Shown: in pieces, positions 5,507-9,746 of the stretch
Layout of the letters: each line of letters opens with the position of its first letter
How positions within the stretch are numbered: position 1 is the first letter of the stretch
Assembly (NCBI GenBank): GCA_905480305.1
Contig: CAJQPV010000109.1
Span: 1 to 9,746 of the forward strand
Origin: an uncultured Gammaproteobacteria bacterium
GTDB taxonomy: Bacteria; Pseudomonadota; Gammaproteobacteria; UBA9214
Reading direction: 5' to 3'
Length of the DNA: 9,746 nt
Translations under genes and position numbers: made by a program
Notes under the pieces: model-generated
What the model was told of the DNA's origin: nothing
What the model saw: only the letters and a program-made list of their open reading frames with translations
Databases searched by the model: none

Positions 5507-8155
5507 ATGTCTGAACCTTATGTAATAAAAATGCCGCAGCTCTCCGATACCATGACGGAGGGCGTCGTGGTCAGTTGGGAAAAGAACATTGGTGATGCCG
5601 TCAAGCGCGGCGATATTGTCGCCACGGTCGAGACCGACAAGGCGGTCATGGATGTCGAGGTTTTTCGAGACGGCTTTCTCTCCGGCCCGATAGCTGCGAT
5701 TGATGCGGTAGTTGAAGTCACCCATCCAATTGCCTACCTGGTGGAGTCACAGGATGATGTGGTGCAGGGTGAGGCCGGGCAATCGGCACAGCCGGCAGCG
5801 GCCGCAACACCTGCTGCTACATCAGCGCCGGCCCCGGCAGCCGGCAAACCGGTGCTCGCCCCCAAAGCAGCACCGACTTCACGGCCGCAGGGCAGCAAGG
5901 CGTCGCCGCTGGCGCGCAAGCTGGCCGCACAACAGGGTGTGGATATTGACCGCGTTAGTGGCTCCGGGCCGGGCGGCGTGGTGATATCAAATGATGTGCA
6001 GCGTGCTCCGGCCCCGTTCGAAGTTGCCGTTCCAGGTGACGGGCGTCCGATGAGATCTATGGAAAAGGCGATTTCACGTGCCATGGCATCATCCATTTCC
6101 ATGCCGACATTTCGCGTCAGTTCGCATATACGCCTGGAATCACTAATGGGGGCGGCAAAGTCTGCCGGCGTATCGGTGACAGTCGCCGTTGCCAAGGCCT
6201 GCGGCCTGGCGATGCTGCAACATCCAAAGATGAACTGGTGTTACCAGCCGGATGACAAGTTGATAGAACGCAGTCAGGCCGATATTGGTATGGCAGTAGC
6301 GGCTGATGACGGCGGCCTGGTGGTGCCGATTCTGCGTGGTTGTGAATCACGCGAGCTATCCGAGCTGAACGCTGACTGGAAAGACCTGGTGGCACGCGCC
6401 CGCACCCGGCATCTTAATCCGGAAGAATTTACCGGTGCCACGTTCCAGATTTCCAACATGGGTATGTTTGGTGTCAGCTATTTCGACGCCATTGCCACGC
6501 CGGGCCTGGCAGCGATCCTGGCGATATCTTCAAATACGGAGAAGGGCAGTGCCTTTACCATTACCGCTGATCACCGCGTCATCAACGGCGCGGATGTTGC
6601 GAATTTCCTGCAAACACTGAAAACCCTGATCGAACAACCGTCGGACTGGATGGGGCCGGGTGCCTCGGCCATTCCGGACGGTGACTGGGACTATGATGTC
6701 GTGGTGATCGGCGGTGGTCCGGGCGGTGAAGACTGCGCGCGCGACCTGGTTGCTCACAAGCTGAAGGTTGCCCTTGTGAACGATTCACCGTTTCCGGGTG
6801 GCGAGTGCCTGTGGCGTGGCTGTATCCCGTCCAAGGCATGGCGTGCCGCGGCGGATCGTATGCGCGACCGCGCCGAAGATGCGCACCTGGGTGTGACCGG
6901 AACCAACAAGGCCAAACTGGTGTGGAAAGACCTTGAGGCGCATCGTAAAAACGTACTGGAAACGCGCGGTGGCATGGCGCTGAAGACCGACAAGGGTGTA
7001 CGCATTGATTACCTGCAGGGTTTTGGCCAGTTTGTTGATGCCCATACCATGGCTGTCAATACCAGTACTAACCAGGATGACCCGCATTCGCGTGCCGACC
7101 TGCCGACGGAAAAGGCCAGCAAGACAATTACCTTTGGTTGTGCAGTGGTCGCGACCGGTGCGCCGCCGTTTGTGCCGCCAATCCCGGGCGCGCAGGAAGC
7201 TCTTGATAATGGTGGCATCCTGACGTCTGACACGGTGTGGGCGCTGCCGGCACCGCCAAAGAAGCTGGCCGTTATCGGCGCCGGTGCGATTGGCGTGGAG
7301 ATGGCACAGATTTTTCAGGACTTCGGTTGCAAGGTCACCTTGCTGGAGGCACAGGAGCGTATTCTTGCCGAGGTCGAGCCGGAGATCGCCAGGACGCTGT
7401 CCGCTATTCTGGACGATGAGCCACGTCTGGATGTACATACCTCGGCAGCCGTTAATAAAATCAGCGGCGAGCCGGGTGCAATGAAACTTGCCTACACTGA
7501 CAGTGAAGGCAAGAAGCGTAACCTCACCGTTGACTACGTGATCATGGCAACCGGCAAGCGGCCGGTGCTGGACGGCCTGAATCTCGAGGCTGCCGGGGTG
7601 GCCAGTGATCGCAGTATTATCAGTGCCGACAGTCGTTGTCGTACCAACGTACCGCACATCTTTGCCGTTGGTGATGTCATCGGTGGCCTGATGCTGGCCC
7701 ATACGGCAGCACAACAGGGGCGGGTGACCGCTGCCACTATCCTGGGTGAAAACATGCACTATGACCAGGACAAGGACTGCGGTGTCATTTTCTCGCGCCC
7801 GCAGGCGGCATTTGTCGGGGTGTCAATGGAGCAGGCCAAGGCCAGCGGTATTGACGCGGCGGAGGTGAAAGTGCCCATGAATATCGATGCCAAGGCCATG
7901 ATCAACAATGAAACGCATGGCATGATCAAGATTGTCGCAGACAAGGCCACGCAGCGCGTCATCGGTGTGCATTTTCTGGCCGATCATGCGGACACGCTGA
8001 TCGGTGAGGCGGTGATGATGGTGTCTGCCAACATGACGCTGGAGCAGGTCGGTGAAGCGATTCATCCGCACCCGACGCAGACAGAATTGTTTGGTGATAT
8101 GGCGCGGCGTCTGCTGTCACGCCTGCGTCGCAGCCGGAAAAAGGCAAAAGCCTGA
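5507..8155 (+). CDS. fused dihydrolipoamide acyltransferase (E2) and dihydrolipoamide dehydrogenase (E3)
   Basis: One 882-residue chain carries both remaining activities of the complex. Residues 4-80 are a lipoyl domain with the lipoylated lysine K45 in VETDKAVMDVE. Residues 86-130 are a mobile Ala/Pro linker. Residues 131-165 are a peripheral subunit-binding domain (SPLARKLA...GSGPGGVV). Residues 176-376 are the acyltransferase core, with GLVVPILRG, ISNMGMFG and catalytic H356 in DHRVING. A linker of about 15 residues leads to E3 (394-882): FAD motif GGGPGG (402-407), redox pair C434/C439, NAD motif GAGAIG (591-596), second FAD motif AVGD (720-723), and the His-Glu pair H855/E860 in HPHPTQTE. 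Oddities are a shortened segment before DHR, the CLWRGC redox loop, an insert near 519-540, and nine Arg/Lys in the last 16 residues. AAGGA lies 11 nt before the ATG. The frame crosses the junction with no stop and no internal ribosome site, so this is a true fusion unless the assembly is wrong. Confidence 0.93.
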   Translation: MSEPYVIKMPQLSDTMTEGVVVSWEKNIGDAVKRGDIVATVETDKAVMDVEVFRDGFLSGPIAAIDAVVEVTHPIAYLVESQDDVVQGEAGQSAQPAAAATPAATSAPAPAAGKPVLAPKAAPTSRPQGSKASPLARKLAAQQGVDIDRVSGSGPGGVVISNDVQRAPAPFEVAVPGDGRPMRSMEKAISRAMASSISMPTFRVSSHIRLESLMGAAKSAGVSVTVAVAKACGLAMLQHPKMNWCYQPDDKLIERSQADIGMAVAADDGGLVVPILRGCESRELSELNADWKDLVARARTRHLNPEEFTGATFQISNMGMFGVSYFDAIATPGLAAILAISSNTEKGSAFTITADHRVINGADVANFLQTLKTLIEQPSDWMGPGASAIPDGDWDYDVVVIGGGPGGEDCARDLVAHKLKVALVNDSPFPGGECLWRGCIPSKAWRAAADRMRDRAEDAHLGVTGTNKAKLVWKDLEAHRKNVLETRGGMALKTDKGVRIDYLQGFGQFVDAHTMAVNTSTNQDDPHSRADLPTEKASKTITFGCAVVATGAPPFVPPIPGAQEALDNGGILTSDTVWALPAPPKKLAVIGAGAIGVEMAQIFQDFGCKVTLLEAQERILAEVEPEIARTLSAILDDEPRLDVHTSAAVNKISGEPGAMKLAYTDSEGKKRNLTVDYVIMATGKRPVLDGLNLEAAGVASDRSIISADSRCRTNVPHIFAVGDVIGGLMLAHTAAQQGRVTAATILGENMHYDQDKDCGVIFSRPQAAFVGVSMEQAKASGIDAAEVKVPMNIDAKAMINNETHGMIKIVADKATQRVIGVHFLADHADTLIGEAVMMVSANMTLEQVGEAIHPHPTQTELFGDMARRLLSRLRRSRKKAKA

Positions 8156-8160
8156 TTCTT

Positions 8161-8190
8161 GCCGCAGCCTGATGGCAGGCTGCGGCTTTT
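8161..8190 (+). terminator. rho-independent terminator of the dehydrogenase operon
   Basis: An 11-bp perfect GC-rich stem (8161-8171 pairing with 8176-8186) with a 4-nt loop is followed by TTTT, starting 5 nt after the E2-E3 stop codon. The minus-strand side lacks a T tract, so it should act only on plus-strand transcription. It separates the dehydrogenase operon from argG. Confidence 0.9.
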
Positions 8191-8278
8191 CAAATATTGT
8201 GGGTAAACAAAAGTCTTTCTCTTGCATGTCTGTATTCGGGTGCATCGGCAGGGGACGCTAACAGGGTTATCGTTAAAA
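8191..8278 (+). promoter_or_regulatory. argG upstream region, presumed promoter
   Basis: These 88 nt lie between a strong terminator and argG, so argG needs its own promoter here. I could not find a convincing -35/-10 pair; TGTATT at 8231-8236 is a weak -10 candidate. No ArgR-type palindrome of the TGAAT...ATTCA form is visible. A weak CAGGG at 8262-8266 lies about 12 nt before the start codon. Confidence 0.3.
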
Positions 8279-9496
8279 ATGTCTGATATAAAGAAAGTAG
8301 TACTCGCCTATTCGGGCGGTCTTGATACTTCCATCATTCTCAAGTGGCTGGAAGAAACCTACGGCTGCGAGGTGGTAACTTTTACTGCCGATGTTGGCCA
8401 GGGCGAGGAGATCGAGCCGGCGCGTGCCAAGGCCGAGGCCATGGGCATCAAGGAAATCTATATTGAAACCCTCACCGAGGAATTTGCGCGTGACTATGTG
8501 TTGCCCATGCTGCGTGCCAATGCCATATATGAGGGTGAATACCTGCTGGGTACCTCGATTGCGCGCCCCCTGATTGCGCGGCGACTGGTTGAAATTGCTG
8601 CTGAAACCGGTGCTGATGCGATTGCACATGGTGCGACCGGCAAGGGTAATGACCAGGTGCGGTTTGAACTTGGCGCCTACGCGTTGAACCCGGATATAAA
8701 GATTATTGCGCCGTGGCGTGAGTGGGACCTGACTTCGCGCGAGACCCTGATGGCCTATGCCGAAAAACATGCTATCCCGGTAGAGAATAAACAGGGAGAA
8801 AAATCACCCTATTCCATGGATGCCAACTCGCTGCATATATCCTACGAAGGTGGCATCCTCGAAGACCCCTGGGCAGAGCCGGAAGAGGATATGTGGCTGT
8901 GGACAGTCTCGCCGGAAAATGCGCCTGACAGGGCGACTTATGTCGAGATTACTTTTGAACGTGGCGATGCTGTTGCCATTGACGGTAAACCACGCACTCC
9001 CGCGGAAATCATGGAAATGCTTAACAAGCTTGGCGGAGATAACGGTGTTGGCCGTTCTGATATTGTCGAGAACCGTTATGTCGGTATGAAATCACGCGGC
9101 TGTTATGAAACGCCGGCCGGAACCATTCTGCTGAAGGCGCATCGCGCCATGGAATCCCTGACGCTGGACCGTGAGGCTGCACATCTGAAGGATGATTTGA
9201 TGCCGCGTTATGCCACACTGGTGTATAACGGTTACTGGTGGAGTCCGGAGCGCGAGCTGTTGCAGCAATTGATTGATGCATCACAGCAGCATGTTAATGG
9301 CACGGTACGACTGAAACTCTACAAGGGCAGTGTCGCAGTAGTGGGCAGAATGTCGGATGCCGACAGCCTGTTTGATGAGCGCATAGCCACCTTTGAAGAT
9401 GATGCCGGCGCCTATAATCAGAAAGACGCGGAAGGTTTTATCAAACTGAATGCACTGCGTATGCGCATTGCCGGTCACCGCAAGCAGGCCAGCTAG
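8279..9496 (+). CDS. argG: argininosuccinate synthase
   Basis: Argininosuccinate synthase joins citrulline and aspartate with ATP to give argininosuccinate, the penultimate step of arginine synthesis, in the cytoplasm. The 405 residues match the common bacterial form of about 400. The ATP pyrophosphatase P-loop AYSGGLDTS is at residues 10-18. [14 protein letters not shown] at 117-130 supplies the nucleotide- and citrulline/aspartate-binding loop. [23 protein letters not shown] and [22 protein letters not shown] are family blocks. I chose the ATG at 8279: an upstream in-frame TTG at 8222 would add 19 residues that are not part of the family and lie in the presumed promoter region. It is preceded by a terminator, so it heads its own unit, and gloA follows after 29 nt. 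Nothing is missing. Confidence 0.98.
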   Translation: MSDIKKVVLAYSGGLDTSIILKWLEETYGCEVVTFTADVGQGEEIEPARAKAEAMGIKEIYIETLTEEFARDYVLPMLRANAIYEGEYLLGTSIARPLIARRLVEIAAETGADAIAHGATGKGNDQVRFELGAYALNPDIKIIAPWREWDLTSRETLMAYAEKHAIPVENKQGEKSPYSMDANSLHISYEGGILEDPWAEPEEDMWLWTVSPENAPDRATYVEITFERGDAVAIDGKPRTPAEIMEMLNKLGGDNGVGRSDIVENRYVGMKSRGCYETPAGTILLKAHRAMESLTLDREAAHLKDDLMPRYATLVYNGYWWSPERELLQQLIDASQQHVNGTVRLKLYKGSVAVVGRMSDADSLFDERIATFEDDAGAYNQKDAEGFIKLNALRMRIAGHRKQAS

Positions 9497-9525
9497 CGGC
9501 GAGAAAGACACCAGGGTAACAATCT

Positions 9526-9746
9526 ATGCGATTACTACACACTATGCTCCGGGTCGGTGATCTTGAGGCCTCCATCAAGTTCTATACACACGTGCTGGGA
9601 ATGCGGGAACTACGTCGCAAGGACTACCCGGAAGGTGAATTCACCCTGGCCTTTGTCGGTTACGGTGATGAGGCGGAAAATACAGTTATAGAGCTTACCT
9701 ATAACTGGGGAACCGACGATTATGAGATCGGTGCCGGTTTTGGCCA
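9526..9746 (+). CDS. gloA: lactoylglutathione lyase, glyoxalase I (3' end missing)
   Basis: Glyoxalase I converts the hemithioacetal of methylglyoxal and glutathione to S-lactoylglutathione. Only the first 73 codons and two bases of the next are inside the window. The start [14 protein letters not shown] and the block [20 protein letters not shown] are almost those of E. coli GloA. Metal ligands H5 and E56 are present at the same positions as in the nickel-dependent E. coli enzyme. The third ligand (H74 in E. coli) falls on the codon cut by the window edge, of which CA is seen, consistent with His. The ATG at 9526 has AGGG 9 nt upstream. The gap from argG is 29 nt with no terminator, so the two are probably cotranscribed. 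Confidence 0.96.
   Translation, partial: MRLLHTMLRVGDLEASIKFYTHVLGMRELRRKDYPEGEFTLAFVGYGDEAENTVIELTYNWGTDDYEIGAGFG

Noticed and set aside
5762..5896. Ala/Pro-rich stretch as a low-complexity repeat or mobile sequence
   Set aside because: It is the ordinary flexible linker between the lipoyl and subunit-binding domains of E2.
6638..6691. E2-E3 fusion as a frameshift or assembly artefact
   Set aside because: The frame is continuous, the linker has a plausible Gly/Pro/Asp composition, and no start codon with a ribosome site exists for a separate E3. An artefact would need loss of a stop codon and intergenic DNA in frame. It cannot be wholly excluded without read data.
6785..7759. Long minus-strand open frame (324 codons) opposite the E3 region
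   Set aside because: Its translation shows no recognisable motif, while the plus strand encodes an intact E3 with all expected motifs. It is an antisense shadow of a GC-rich gene.
8222..8278. TTG-initiated N-terminal extension of ArgG by 19 residues
   Set aside because: The family begins close to the ATG at 8279, and the extension lies in the 88-nt region expected to hold the promoter.
8191..8278. ArgR box ahead of argG
   Set aside because: No TGAAT...ATTCA palindrome is visible; the TGCAT repeats at 8224 and 8241 are direct, short and likely chance.

Overview
The window reads like a free-living gammaproteobacterium with GC in the mid-50s by eye. All genes are housekeeping metabolism and no mobile elements, RNA genes or CRISPR arrays were seen. 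The PyrC, ArgG and GloA proteins are of the types found in E. coli and Pseudomonas. From memory, pyrC, argG and gloA also lie close together in Pseudomonas aeruginosa, so this neighbourhood is probably a conserved chromosomal locus with a pyruvate dehydrogenase operon set inside it. The exact taxon cannot be read from the sequence alone.

Layout. Positions 1-760 (+) hold the 3' part of a TraB/GumN-family gene. It converges, with a gap of only 16 nt, on a minus-strand pair: an M17 (leucyl aminopeptidase-family) peptidase at 1799-3316 (frame open to 3412) followed by pyrC at 777-1808, the two overlapping by 10 nt. A divergent control region of about 190 nt separates this pair from a plus-strand operon at 3504-8155. 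That operon encodes heterodimeric-type E1 alpha, E1 beta (stop and start share one base) and an 882-residue protein. It ends in a strong intrinsic terminator at 8161-8190. Then come argG (8279-9496) and, 29 nt later, gloA (from 9526), which is cut by the window end.

How the genes work together. The three-gene operon encodes a complete 2-oxoacid (most likely pyruvate) dehydrogenase complex. E1 alpha and beta decarboxylate the oxoacid with thiamine diphosphate. The third protein carries, in one chain, a lipoyl domain, a peripheral subunit-binding domain, an acyltransferase (E2) core and a full dihydrolipoamide dehydrogenase (E3). The E2-E3 fusion is the most unusual thing here. It fixes E2:E3 at 1:1, joins a trimer-forming enzyme to a dimer-forming one, and comes with a shortened E2 segment just before the catalytic motif, a variant E3 redox loop, an insertion in E3 and a very basic C-terminal tail. 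The flanking genes serve pyrimidine synthesis (pyrC), arginine synthesis (argG), methylglyoxal detoxification (gloA) and peptide turnover (M17 peptidase).
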